From Tubulanus polymorphus (taxonomy: Eukaryota > Nemertea > Palaeonemertea > Tubulaniformes > Tubulanidae): a DNA stretch of 64,000 bases. The translations under genes and the position numbers were made by a program. The notes beneath the pieces were generated by a model. The model was not told the origin of the DNA. It saw nothing but the letters and a program-made list of their open reading frames with translations, and did no database searches. Shown here in pieces: positions 33,134-45,939 of the stretch (position 1 is its first letter; every line of letters begins with the position of its first letter). The stretch lies in contig NC_134033.1 of NCBI RefSeq assembly GCF_964204645.1, positions 4,622,231 to 4,686,230 on the forward strand, given 5' to 3'.

Positions 33134-34848
33134 ATGTCTCTTTCCAAAAAACGTCGTCTGACGCTAGCCGAAAAACTTAACGTCATCGATGGTGAAAATG
33201 TGAACTTCAAATCGGTGAGTCTAAATTTTGTGCATATCCGTAATAAATGAATGAATCCCTAAAAATCTACAAATATTATAATTTATAGGCTTTATGTTCT
33301 CTGTCGTTTTAGGTTTGCTATCACTACCAGCAACTTCATGATCATGATATAGACTCAGTGAACAACAAAAGCGAGATAATGAAGTGCCATGTCATTATCA
33401 AATATGGGCATGATGTGGTCACTAGATCTATTCTACGCCATAATGTAATACCTTTTTGGTTTTCGGAGACAATTCGAAAATCACTTCCACAGATGAACGG
33501 AGAACAACTTATTCCCTATGAAATGTTGAAGAATATCTTTCATGATTATCATGATCAAAAGTCAAGTCATTTAGCTGTCCTTGGACCTCCAGTTGGTATG
33601 TATAACAATTTTCTTGTACTCCAATTAGTATTGCTCTAGCACATGTTGAATCTGTAATATTTTTTGTACATAGGAAAGTGTTTTGAGTGTTATTGTACAC
33701 TGCAACTGCACAACAAAGTGATTGATGTTCTCTTTGTTACTCATGGAAAAGTCATTTCTAAAAATAAGGTAGGCTATGTTGTCCTTAAGTGGTAGGCCCT
33801 TAAACATGAAAAATGTAGATTTTATTTCATTAATTCAGATATCTTTATTCCAGATCAATTTACGCTGTAAGAATTGTCAGATTAATTACGGCTTTGATAA
33901 ATATGGCTCCACTGAAAAAGGATATTCATTTTATCACGAAATGAGAGACTCAATTGTTGCAACTGATGGGATAATTATTGACCGCAGTCTTTACAATTTT
34001 CAGAGATCGTTATCGTAAGTCAACTTAAATTTGAACAAAAATTTCATGGCTTGAACTAGGAGAATGATATATGTTATTAGATTAATTTGTAATCTTTCAT
34101 CATTTTAGCCTCCATTCTTGGGTTTCGTTTCAAGGTTTCGCCGAAAGCTTTAATGATGCTTATATTTTAGAGAAAAGTGAGTTTTAGAGGTATTAAATTC
34201 GTGAAATACTCACTCAGTTTATCTGTCATTATTTTGTTGCTTTAGATATTGATCGGCGTTTGTGGGCTGAAGCTTTCTGGTGGGCGGAACTTGAAACAGA
34301 ATTGCGCGACCTAGACCTACACACTAAATTCAAGTTCACCAAAGATGCAGACCGTGAAGATTGTATGGTCATCATAATCTTCGAAAGAGGACAACATACG
34401 CTCACCCACCAAGCGACTGTACAAGTGCTTGCAAAATGCGAGGTACAGTAATTCCAGTGATTGATGTACACACGCTTTTGTATCTTATTTGGTAGTGTGT
34501 ATCTTTTTTCCAAAATAATTGTTTCAGGCTGTGGAAAACTTTGGGCAACAGATGGAATATGGAAAACGCAATTTTCTCATTGCATGTTTTCAGTTAAAGT
34601 AAGGGTATTGCTAATACCGGTAGATTCTTTCTGTAGAAAAGGGAATTCGGTGTGACTTTAACTGTTTTTCGTGTTTTTTCAAAACCAAGTATCCGGCATA
34701 CCAATGGTCGATTTACCGGATGTCTGCACAAATCAGCCTCTTCACAGAAAGGCGTTTTGTGCAGCACATTGTAACTTTTGTGAGCAACAGAATCCACCTA
34801 CCGTCCAAAATATCAAAGCAATCCAAAGGATGATGGTCATCGTCGTGT
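33134..34848 (+). pseudogene. Multi-exon, probably transposon-derived Cys-cluster protein
   Basis: Six exons join in frame with GT/AG borders: 33134-33214, 33313-33595, 33674-33768, 33854-34014, 34109-34176 and 34246-34442. They contain GPPVGKCFECYC, INLRCKNCQINYGFDKYG, HSWVSFQGFAESFNDAY and an acidic segment. The next blocks, 34528-34590 (GCGKLWATDGIWKTQF) and about 34688-34848 (CAAHCNFCEQQNPP), fit the protein but not the phase, so the 3' end seems broken. The Cys pairs suggest zinc binding. Resembles KDZ/CxC-type transposon proteins; no catalytic domain is visible here. Confidence 0.5.
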
Positions 34849-34879
34849 AAGAATGAATTATCTTGATTTGCGCTACGAT

Positions 34880-35675
34880 TTTTGAAACAGTGTCCAGTTT
34901 TTCAAGCCACGCCCGACAGTTTTGATGCGGTACACGACGCCTTGGACGCCTTCCGTAACGGCATAATGAAGAAAAACCGATACGGGTCGCCAGTCTCCCG
35001 ACGCCCAAAGGAACCAATACCGCTATGCTGCGTTCGAGAGCAAAACACGACAGAATCCACGAAGAGGTTTTGATTCCAAAATTGTTGAGCACTATTCCAA
35101 ATCTACAGGTGAATTCGTTCACGGTGTAGAACACGTACACACCGTACGTGGTGCCGACCACGGTGTTTTTTTTCAGTTATAAAGATGTTTATTCCGAATA
35201 TTAATATACATTATAATATAAGTTCCAGTGCCAAGGTACAAGTACATTATAGGCAAAATGGTTAAGTTAAACATTTACAAGTTACAATTCGGCGTAAACC
35301 AGACATAAATTTAGAAATGTTACACGATGGTTTATATGAGATGGCTAACAGAGCAGGTACTGTACAGTGTAGGTGTCTAATGTTGGAATTGTTGGTAGTT
35401 ACTAAGAATAAATTTTGAAACATTTTTTAGCATTTGAGTGTTAGTGCGAATTCACGGTGTGAATTCGTTCGAGAGATTTCATAAAGAGTGACGACATAAA
35501 TCGAATCGGAGAAACCTAGCGGTACCAGATACTGGAAGGTGCACGCATCTAACGTGCGACGCAGACGAGACATGACGACTACAGACAGTAAACTCCTGGT
35601 AACACCGGTCACCATCCAGAAACAGATGTAAATATTGAACGCTACTTGGAAAACCCAACCCAGATCAACAATCAC
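34880..35675 (-). pseudogene. Rhodopsin-like receptor pseudogene, helices 1-3
   Basis: On the minus strand, 35675-35453 encodes helix 1 to helix 2 (SLLSVVVMSRLRR, then CTFQYLVPLGFSDSIYVV). From 35158 to about 34990 follows helix 3, with WILSCFALERSIAVLVPL in the place of the DRY motif. Frames do not agree across the inserted retroposon, and helices 4-7 are not recognisable. It resembles the receptor at 54429-55375 and is probably a dead tandem copy. Confidence 0.7.
35166..35452 (-). mobile_element. Small retroposon (SINE or LINE 3' end) with poly(A)
   Basis: 287 bp flanked by CACGGTG at 35159-35165 and 35453-35459. On the minus strand it ends GGAATAAACATC... and an A-run of eight. The target duplication and A-tail show insertion by target-primed reverse transcription. 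It interrupts the receptor pseudogene. Confidence 0.75.
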
Positions 35676-36091
35676 GGGTAGAGATTCGCCAACAAATATT
35701 GGCGGAGAACCACAGCACTGGTGGTAACAGCCATCATAACATTAGTGGAGATCAAGGTCAAAAACAGTAACATAACATTTCAGCGACCATATCATTACAT
35801 TTTTTACTGTATGTTACAGAGAATGGTGCCTCCGAAATATTAATGTAATATTTATAAGTTAATCTATAAGTGAATTCGTGTGATGGATTAGTAATTAGAA
35901 GGGTGTCTTCTTTACCATGCTATGGATAATAAATCATGTAGACCACACACAGCTAGGGTTTAAAGACTAATCATGAAGCAACCCAGGTGTGGTCTGTACA
36001 CAAAAATTCACTTATTAATTTATATTAACTTGGGAGGAATAATTTTTTTCTAGGACACGCTGTATGTACTGACATCATGGATCATTGTATT

Positions 36092-36291
36092 CAGGGGTGG
36101 ATTTAGATGGTCCAGAGGTTCCACCCTCTTCTGCTAAGACAACATTTTCATAACCAGCCAAAAGAAAGTTACACTAACTTTGGTAAATTATTCCAAATAA
36201 TTCGTTCTAGAATCTCTCAGATGCTTAGAAAATACACAACGCTCTTTACCGCTACCCCTCTCCCCATTAAAGATTCTTGGATCCGCCCCTG
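36092..36291. mobile_element. hAT-like MITE, CAGGGGYGGAT ends
   Basis: Starts CAGGGGTGGATTTAG and ends (inverted) CAGGGGCGGATCCAAG, about 200 bp. Same end type as 23710-24532. No clean 8-bp duplication is seen. Confidence 0.65.
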
Positions 36292-36404
36292 CATACATTA
36301 TAAATAGTCCATGTGTAAACCTCCAAACAGATTGGAATGGTTCTGCTTTGTACCCTAAAAATATAGTTTTGGTATCAAAGAGGACGCAGGACTTTTCTTT
36401 TACC

Positions 36405-36575
36405 TGATCCCCTAACCCCACTGTCTAATAAGAATCGCGATCTGTTCAAACGCAATTCTGCTTCCAAAAATGACTACAATATCTAGAATGTTTAGATAAC
36501 TTACCTCTTGATGTTACAGAAACTATAAGGTGAATATACACTAAGTCTACTGCACAATAAGTATTCTGCTGAGCC
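36405..36575 (-). repeat. Duplicated segment, possible 5' exon of a receptor gene (copy 1)
   Basis: Similar to 38975-39160: both contain CAGAATCGC-type text, TCTGTTCAAAC.CAATTC and TTACCTCTTGAT. On the minus strand CATCAAGAG|GTAAGT looks like an exon end with a splice donor, upstream of the receptor pseudogene at 34880-35675. Confidence 0.5.
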
Positions 36576-36984
36576 ACTGGACTGCGATAGTTGAAAATTC
36601 CCCGACGACGTTTAACCCGACCCCGGTCACATGATATATTTTATAGTTAGATATTAGGTAATAATCGTCACGTGTCCTGTGAACCCCGTACATCGCCTGA
36701 CATAACGCCGTCTGATCAGAATTAGACGCTAAGGTTATTTTTAGACGCCGCAGAGACTTAGCCGTTGCTTCGGGCTACCCATTAGAAAATATTTGTGTAA
36801 AATAGTTATTTTCTGCAGGCAAAGTGTGATCAACTCTAGTTGATTTCAGCGTCCAATGAAATCAATTTTTAGGTCCTGAAAACTACTATTACCTGAAAAG
36901 AAATTATTCTGAGTAAGGTATGAACCCAAGATAATTGCAAAGTTTAAAATGTACCTAGATTCAGATCACCCGGTATGAAATACT

Positions 36985-37072
36985 AGTAATTAAAAGTGGA
37001 TAAGATCATGGTATTTCTGTTTATTTGAAGTAATTAAAAGTGGATAAGATCATGGTATTTCTGTTTATTTGA
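36985..37072. repeat. 44-bp perfect tandem duplication
   Basis: AGTAATTAAAAGTGGATAAG... is repeated twice with a 44-bp period and no mismatch, so it is recent or a slippage product. Confidence 0.9.
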
Positions 37073-38463
37073 ATTCCTCGTTATTTTAGGCAGATGTATT
37101 TTCATTGTCTGAGATTTGATGTTTGAACTGTTGATCTTGTCAATGAATAAAGAGACCTGATTGAAAAGTTATCCTGTTTACAAGTTATTGATTAGGACTT
37201 GGGGTAATCCTCCAATGATAGGATTGAGTTTCCATCACATGGGCTCGTATTTGAGGTTTGGGGGTGAACTGTAGCTGTTAAATTTATTGATTATTCTATA
37301 TTTTACGTTATGTTATACAATCGTAAATACTTCTTGATGTCCCTCTGTATACCTCTCGTTTCATTTCAATTTCATTTCATTTCATGTTGTTAATTGACAA
37401 CTCTGGAAATGAAAGGGTTAACATATAATAAATTAATCAGGTGTTTTATCTTATTTTTATTAGATTGCAAGTTAGGATATTTGATAAAACACTAGATAAA
37501 CTAAGTGATAAAATATGCTGGGTTGCTTCGATTGTGAGGGCTAGATACCTGCAACGATGAGTTGAAATAGCAATCTAATATCTATTTGAATATAGAATTT
37601 AATCTGTTACTACCAGCTGAATGACTACCATAGGTATTATGGTAATACATCTATAAACAAGTCGACTATCTTTCTATCCGTTTTGTCAACTGTTGTAAAA
37701 CGAAATTATTCACTGCCAAATTAACAGTGAACCGCCGAAACTAAGCACTTTCATAACATTTTATAATACGGTTCTCGATACTGAAACCTATGTTTCGTTT
37801 AACTTTAGTCTCTGTCGGCAATAGCCGAAGTATTCTTTGAAGTAGTCTTTGAACCGCAGCTGTCAAGATGATGGAGCTATGTAATTACTTGACCACATGT
37901 ACTCTTTTTAGTGTAGTTTATATTATGGGAAATAAAGTTAGTTGTCTTATGATGCTGATACAGTAAAGACGCGTTCGCCCGGTTTACTCTCTTCTTCTCT
38001 TACGGACCTGGTCCTCATAAGTGGCAGTGCAGCCCACAGTCTCTTCCAATTATTTTTGGCCAGGTCTAGGGCCAGGGGGTCATGGATTTTTGTATCCGTT
38101 CATATTTATCTTCGTAGTATCCAAATATGATCAGCCTAGTTGCGTACTGGCGCACTTACCATAGACATTGGAATCGGTCGATTTAGAAATATCAAATAGG
38201 AAAAAATAGACCCTATACAGCGTGGAATCAGAAATTGTCTTCATTGTTCACCCGCTGTATGACCCACAAAGATAAATTCTTTTATCGACAACTGAGCTAA
38301 TTGACCAACAATGCGCTTAGAAATTATGACTTGAAGAATGAGAAATTCATATATATTGAATGCAACAAATTGTCAAACGGAAGTCAGCGCCTGACCTTGT
38401 ATTCTGAACCTTAATAATTTGTTACTCCATAATTATGTAATGATGTATTAGCCCACGTTTAAA
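37073..38463. other. Intergenic DNA, nothing recognised
   Basis: No supported gene, AT-rich, only short frames. Confidence 0.5.
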
Positions 38464-38464
38464 C

Positions 38465-38533
38465 AGCCTCGCCACTGAAAAATTCCTTCCGACGCCTCTG
38501 TAACAGAGGAAGGAATTTTTCAGTGGCGAGGCT
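38465..38533. repeat. 26-bp perfect inverted repeat (hairpin)
   Basis: Arms 38465-38490 (AGCCTCGCCACTG...) and 38508-38533 are exact reverse complements with a 17-base loop. The loop and arm share a second palindrome, CCTCTG-TAA-CAGAGG. CAGAGGCGTCGGAAG in the left half resembles TAACAGGGCCGTCGGAACAG read inverted from about 38777, so it may mark two facing transposon ends. Confidence 0.85.
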
Positions 38534-38974
38534 TATTTCTGAAGGATGGTCTGGGGGGCTCCCCTGGAAAAATTTTGATTATTCAATCGCCGGAGATGCG
38601 TTTTGGGGGCATTTCACGGTCTCATTCACAGAAGCAAGAGAAGTCGTGAGCCAACCACCTAGTACGTTGAACGACGAGCTGCTACGCGGTACAGCGTGCT
38701 TTTGAAAAAAATTTTGTTAAGCAAAAAAGTAGGGCGGCTTTGGCCGCCCCTGCCGCCCCTGTTCCGACGGCCCTGTTAAAATAATTATTGCAAGTAAATG
38801 AACTCGTTAACTGTGGGTTTTGCTCATTAACTCTGAAATGCTGAGATCAATATAAATCTATACCAGTTATTTTGATATAAGCCTTAGATCAGTTTATAAA
38901 CCAACCACCAATGATTATGGAAACTCATACAATATCAATTTCCGATGCAAAAGTTTAAGATCTGTATTATGAAC

Positions 38975-39160
38975 CGACGCCCCTCCCCCTAATCAGAATC
39001 GCCTTCTGTTCAAACACAATTCCGCGTTCACAAAGTTGACTAGAATATTTCTACAGTAAATTATAGATATATGAATAATATTTACCTCTTGATCTCAAAG
39101 ACGATTGTAAAGAAGAGTGTACAGGTTCAGCACAGACACTAAACTCTTAAAGTCTAATTA
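38975..39160 (-). repeat. Duplicated segment, possible 5' exon (copy 2)
   Basis: Diverged copy of 36405-36575. At 39310-39450 a second local duplication (ACCAAAT.AGGTAATAAATACCATCATC) repeats with a spacing of about 100 bp. Confidence 0.5.
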
Positions 39161-39629
39161 TTGCTGATACAGAGAACCAAACTAATCACCTCGGAATATT
39201 TATCACATATGCACCGCGATGATGCGTATGAATTGTTTTTCATTCTAGTTCGTGTTAAAAACATTTCATATGAAGCATTCTATTGGCCAACATTCATCAT
39301 CCGTTTAGATTACCAAATAAGGTAATAAATACCATCATCGTCAACCCGGGCGATAAATTATCATAATCATTGTGACCATATCCAATCATTTTTTAGTTTA
39401 GTTGAAATAACCAAATGAGGTAATAAATACCATCATCCACAGCCCGGATCAATTGATATGTATGGACCCGAGCTTTGAAGTATGACAAATGAAGAACATA
39501 AAATAGAGTTTAATTGAAGAAGTCCCACAATTCGAATTTTAAATGATATAATTAATCAAAACGAATTCGGATTGTTCTTCTGGAAATTGGTCAACCTTAA
39601 AAATCCCGCTAACAAATAGTCTCCAAGCA

Positions 39630-41014
39630 TCAACATGGATGAGTGGTACAATCATTTCAAGTCACTTAGTTCTCCTGACATTAAGGCTGGATCTACGTCG
39701 TCTTGTCTCAAAGAATACCTTAAACATCTTGAAGAAAGACCATCAACATTCGATTATCTGGATTTAAAAATTACAGAGGATGAAATTTTACGAGCTTCGA
39801 GAAAACTGAAACCTAATAAAGCATCTGGTTTGGATTCTATTTTGAATGAATTTTAATGCCATATTAACTTTTGGAAAATATCCGGAGGAATGGCTGAGAG
39901 GGATTATAATTCCGCTATTTAAAAAGGGTAATAAAGACGATGTGTCTTGTTATAGAGGTATAACTATAACAAGTAATCTAAGTAAACTTTTTTGTATCAT
40001 TTTGAAAGATCGTCTGACATCCTATGTAAAAGATAATGGTATCCTTTCGGTGAACCATATAGGTTTTCAAAAAAATCCAGAACTTCAGATCACCCTTTAC
40101 CCTAAAGCATTTGATTGATAAAAATACCCAGAAACGTAAACAGAAATTTTTGTGCATTTATTGATTTCCGGCGTACTTTGATAGCGTTATTCACGATGCT
40201 CTTATGATTAAATTGATGAAATGTGGTATAAGTGGTCGTTTTTATGATGTAATCAAAGATGCGAGTGCGATAAAGGTTTCTCAAGAATTTCCTGTTGAAT
40301 TGGTGTTCACCAAGGCAATATTTTAACTCCTTTACTTTTTAACATATTTATAAATGATATAAACCAGCTTTTCGTGGACTGTGACGTTCCTGTTTTATAT
40401 GATCATATTGTACCCTGTCTCACGTATGCCGATGATCTTATTTTAATTTCCCACTCGAGCAAAGGCCTAACAAAGTCTTTTGCTAAACTTGAGCTTTACT
40501 GTAAATTCTGGGGGCTGGAAGTAAATATCCCTAAATCGTGTGTTGTTGAATTTAACAAAGCAGGTAAATTAGACTGCACAAATAGCTACATTTTTAATGA
40601 TGATGTCATAGATTGTGTTAGAAGTTGCAATTATCTGGATGTCAACATCCATTGTAATGGCAAATTTAATCTGCTACAAGATTTACTGTTGAGTAAGGGT
40701 TTAAGAGGGCTTTTCAATCTAGATAAATTCCTGGGTTCAAGGATTCATGTATTGTACAACAACTACAGCTTTTTAATTGTTTGCTCAAACCAATAGTTAT
40801 GTATGGTAGTGAAGTTTGGGGAGTGTTGCCCTATGTGTCATTTCTAAAGAAGTCAAATGGGTCACTCACGGATATGGGTTTACCATATAACAAATGGGTA
40901 GTTCAAAAGCTGCGGTCAAGATTTTTCAGGTTCATGATGGGGCTCCAATTTCACCAATTTTTGGTGATTTGGGAGTGGTTCCACTTTATATTGATATTAC
41001 TATGTCAGCTTTGA
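39630..41014 (+). pseudogene. Dead LINE reverse transcriptase fragment
   Basis: Consecutive frames encode parts of a non-LTR reverse transcriptase. KLKPNKASGLDSI lies near 39810, FKKGNKDDVSCYRGIT near 39920, and the catalytic LTYADDLILIS near 40420. KPIVMYGSEVWG lies near 40790. Several frame changes and stops separate them and there is no endonuclease. Likely of the jockey/CR1 group. It is a 5'-truncated, old copy. Confidence 0.8.
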
Positions 41015-43719
41015 AGTACTGGATGTAAGTTTTGTCGTCGGATTAATTGATGTACTTGTCCTTTTTATATATCATATAGGTGATGGATAGGGTTGATGCC
41101 AAATGTACTTAAATTGCATCTCAGAGCCTTAAAAATTCAAAATACGAACAACCTCCTCAACGGGCCATGGCATGTATGGTGAAAATGTCTCAAAAGGACA
41201 CAAAAGGATGTATTACATTTGTACAATTGGGTAATAATGTGTCTCATGTGGTCATTGAATATGACGAAATTTTGTGAAAAACCGATTCGATAGGCATATG
41301 ACCTCTCTTCAGGCACAACTAGGATTGATTAACCGTAATTTCGTTCTGAACAACACCAGACAATATAAAAGGCATTGATTAGTAGTAAATTACAACGACA
41401 AATAAGCGTTATCTGACTGAAAATAAATTATTAGTCTAGGAATGAAGTCTCTGGTTACTATTTTGCGATGATCCGAGAATACAACTGACATTCAGTCTCC
41501 AGATTTAGAAATATACCAAAATTACATCATTCGCCCAGATTGTCAAAACTTATAGATGATAGTAAAATAAAACAGCAAAATCACAATAAACAAAATCTGG
41601 AGTAACACTTTATAGATCTACGCGCCATATAAAAGGCATATCGACAGGCATTCAATAAAGGCGGGGCAAGCTAACTTTAACTTTAACGGTGAATATCACG
41701 TAATTACACATCAAGAACAGGAAAATTTACCAAAATACTTCTTCATTTATCTACACAGTGAATACGGAGTAGAATGTTTAATTCGATTACTCACGTTGTT
41801 ATTTGTTAGTTGTTAGTTCTGTCTCTTTCTCTATCTCTCTCTAGTTACATTTATTCTCTTCCTGTAGACCGTCTCTTAACGTTCAGTTATAGGCGTCAAC
41901 AACGAGCTGCAACAGCCTCAGAGTATCAGATGTTACCGTTTTACACGCATGCGCACAGTAAGTGTTGCACGTCCACAGCTTGTTATTGGATAATAACAAT
42001 CATTCGATGTTGCGCAACCCCGTAATCTGTGCCCAATGGGAGAACTCTTGATTATAACCGCAGTACTCAAGTATTCCTTAACTAAATCCTCAACTCATCT
42101 TTAACTGTTTCGAAAGTAAGCTTCTATTGGTTACTATAGGTCGATGTGCTGCTCCCACAAACATCGTGTGATTATATTGCGAATATATCATCAAAAAGGT
42201 GTTTAGAGTTAATTGCAAGTGTTTTGAATGAATTAATAACTTATAAGAGACTTTTCTGACTTTACCTTTCTCGTTTTATTGTGGGATTTTTGATACATAG
42301 TCTCAGCAGCAGTGGTTGTTATGTTCACGATGATTCATCAGCTAGAGGTCTGTGTATACATAATACTGTGTTTACATATATCTATTTTCACAATTATTGC
42401 GCGCTTCCTTGTTGACTCCGATCTTATCTATATCTAAGAAACCCTCATAAACGCTACAAATGCTCGTACTTGATAAAAAAAAGTTTAGCCACAAATGACT
42501 ATTATTTTGAATTCATGCTTACTCATTAAAATTAACGATCTTAAAGTTTAATTTTTTAGATTAATTTTTGGAATTTCTGTTTACAGTTTGGATACAATTC
42601 GACCAAAGTATACATTTGCTAAAAATTACCAGTTTTTTGTGATGCCCTACATAAAGATTGAATGTACATGAAGACAGCGCACTGCGTCAGTAGCGTGGGG
42701 TTGCAGTGACCTATAGCCGTCTGCTGCACTACTTTCATTATAATTTCGACTGGCTAATTCTAACATCGCTTTGTCTCGTTACAGTAACATTCGAAAAACA
42801 ATGTATTGTTTAGTTCAAAATGATTACTTGACTTGTTCAATCTATATCTTCCTCGACACAGCGATGTGGGGAAAATCAGAAGTAATGCTTTACAGTAAAA
42901 ATCAGATCATATCCTGTAACTAAATACTGCGACCACCCGTAATATTAGCAATGAACCGTTTACTCTATAGAAGCTCATTCGCATTGTTAATATAATACAG
43001 CATTTAGTTGAAAAATTAAAAGATCCAATTATATAGAGTTGAAAAGGAAGAGTTGTGTTTTTTTGAAATAGTAGTCGTGTTTCTTAAGACGAACCAGCCG
43101 GATCGTAAGATCACACACAGATTGTTTCAAATGGTTCATTAAGCAACAAGAGAAATCCCGCTATAGATTCGGCCAAAAATAAAAAGCTCTATTTATTTCG
43201 ACTATTAGCCATCGTCGGGTGTACTGACGATTCAATAAGTAAAGTCTATCTCTACTGGTAAAAATACGTTTCAAGTTGCAAGTTGTTTTTAACGAAAACA
43301 ACAGAAATTGATAAACGCGCTATTGAAATTCCCCCGGCACATAAGGTTGTCACGATAGCTGGGGACGATCGTTTAAAAAAATTATCAGCTGAATCTATTT
43401 TGTCAATATTGTTGTGCTTTACTGATACAAGTTTGTTTTAGAGACAGAATTAGGATAAGCATTGCTATTGAAAGTATATTCGGTAACTATAAGCCTGCAT
43501 CAGGTTGAGTAAGAAATATCAGAATCTTCAGTGTTGAAAACTCCGAGTATATCACGTGGTTTATTTCAGGAATTTTAATATCGGGCGCAGTTTATATGAT
43601 ATTATAGAGGAGTAGAGGGATGTATATATATTTCGTGTGAAAACTCGCATCAAAAATTAGATAGTAACGAAACCTATAAAACATGTTATTACAGCTTACA
43701 ATATTTGTTCCTACCTTAC
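41015..43719. other. Intergenic DNA, nothing recognised
   Basis: No supported coding region. A CT-rich run (TCTCTTTCTCTATCTCTCTC) lies near 41820. Confidence 0.5.
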
Positions 43720-43990
43720 AGATTCTACGACTCCTATATGTGTGTATTAATCCAGTGAGGATCCTTAAAGTCAATTTGAATCCATGCGTTCTACATAAAA
43801 GTTAGGTTTCTGAAGACAATCGTGAATAAGTTTGAGTTGATTTAATCGATTATCAGTGATTGGATGCATAATCGGTCAATCATCATTGTCGATTGGATAA
43901 AATAGTGCATTATAAGCATATCTAATCGACAGTGAAACTGGATGATGGCGGTTTTGATGTGACCCGCGCGCGCGTAACGTAGACATTTGT
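43720..43990. repeat. Upstream segment duplicated at 45940-46720 (copy 1)
   Basis: Shares with the second copy GTCAATTTGAATCC, the GATTGGATGCATAATCGG-type block and the end block ACTGGATGA..GCGGTTT.GATG(T/C)GACCCGCGCGC. Copy 1 is more compact. Such a match next to a receptor gene suggests duplicated promoter or 5' DNA. Confidence 0.65.
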
Positions 43991-45939
43991 ATTTTATTGT
44001 ACGAGAACAATAGACAATTACATTTGATACATTTTACTATAAATCATCATCTTCTTTAAATTATAAACTCAACGCAGGAGAAACTGAAACTAATCTCGCA
44101 CTTTTTAATTCTAGGCTGTTGTTTTTTTGTTGATAATTATCAAATTATTTTGTATGTCGAACGGAAGAACGCCAAACGCATGCGCAACGCTTACGAACAA
44201 AGTTCCCGTGGCAGATCACGTGTTTATGAGGAGAGAATGAGTCACTGGACCTCACAACCTGTCGTATCATCAACCCCCTAGTAAAGTGTCTTACCTACAG
44301 CGCCTCCTAGTGGAGGAGAATATCCATCATATTACGTAATGATCATCCGCCATCTTATGAGGAAGCCATGAGTAGCACGTGATCTCTTCAAACTTGAAAG
44401 AAGTGAATTAAATCATAGTTCAAACTTGTGTTAAGTCATTTCATTTGGATAAGTCGTTATATTTACATTGAAGAAGTCATCTCTATTTCTGAGTCCCAAT
44501 TTGAAAGCCTATTTCTAATTCAATTCATTTGAAGTCGTCATTTGGTTGAGTTTATCGTCACAATTATAACGACTTCAACAGTGAATTTTAAAACTTTTTA
44601 ATTCATTAATTCAATCTTATTGACAACGAGAGAGTTGTGAAATTGGAGGAACTGACTCCGCGAAATTACAATAGACAGAGACCTACCTACCTAGAGTCGC
44701 CGTGACAAAAATAAAACAGCACTAAATGGCTTCAAAATGATGACTGATGTTCACTGGTACGAAAACGACCGCTCCTATTACGATATTATATAACATTGAG
44801 AGGAGACCTCAAAATAACAAGAAACGAGTGATTTGAATCAACCATTAAAAAACCGCATCTTCTTAAAATATACCCGAGGAATATCGACAGCAAAACAAAC
44901 AGCGCGCACCCAAAATCAGCTCAAATATCAAAAAAATCATTCAACCAAATAAACCAGAAACCCAGGTACCACAGGAATAGGGCCCGACCGGGTGGGGTGC
45001 GGTGGGCGCTGCCTGAACCTGAAACCAGTTGTACGTAAGAAAAGAAGTAGTACTTTATAAGAAGTAGAGTTCAGTACTGTTCAACTCTTCATCTTACTCA
45101 AATCACACTTAACTCACAAACTGTCAAACATTTCCAGTCCAGTTCAATTGTAAATAAATGCAACTTTTACTTTTAAAAAGTTTCACTCGAAATTACAACT
45201 GTGATATCAACAGCTGAAATTATATTCTAATTCAAAGACCTATCAACTAACTATTCTAACCAAATCTATATATTCGGTCTACCCATTCAGGCTCGGGTTT
45301 GGGGGTAGGGAGGAGGATACTGAAATAGAGAGACATGTTATACAGGTCACACCGGAATTCTTCAGTCACTCTGTCATCATCATTCAACTTCAGGTTCAAT
45401 TTTCTGTGACTAGGGGGTCTTGCTCTTCTCACTGAAGTAGAACATACAGGCCGTACCTGAATCGGGCCACTCTGTTGTGTGCTGGGGGTTAAGACACGTA
45501 CTCGGTGGCCTAGTCTTCTGGGGTCTTGTCTCAGCGATGACTCTGAAATTGTCATGTTTATTTCAAGTAAAATATTTACATAAAAGGCGTTGTCTTATAA
45601 AACAATGAATTTGAAAAATCGGAAATGCTGAAAAAATAAGAAAAAAAACTGAAAATAGAGAGAAACCCTGGAATAAAAGAAGCATGAAATACAGGATCCT
45701 GAAATAAAGATATAAGGCATAAGTAATAAACAAACTGCTATTTCTATATGTAGACCCAGAGACCCACAGGACCCTCACGTAAATAGCAACCTATTTACTA
45801 ATTAACGCATTTTATTTAAAATTGTATTAATATTCATGCATTTCTATAACTTACTAACTCACCGAGTAAGTTCCTAAACTAATTAAACCTACAAAACATA
45901 AATTCAGCTGTTAATGTTTTTCTCACTTACAGTTTATCC
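43991..45939. other. Intergenic DNA with an unassigned open frame
   Basis: A minus-strand frame at 45256-45555 (99 codons, basic, Pro/Arg-rich, then acidic) has no recognisable domain and may be chance or a terminal exon. Nothing else is supported. Confidence 0.35.

Noticed and set aside
45256-45555. 99-codon minus-strand frame as a gene
   Set aside because: No recognisable domain, splice context or neighbour; may be chance.
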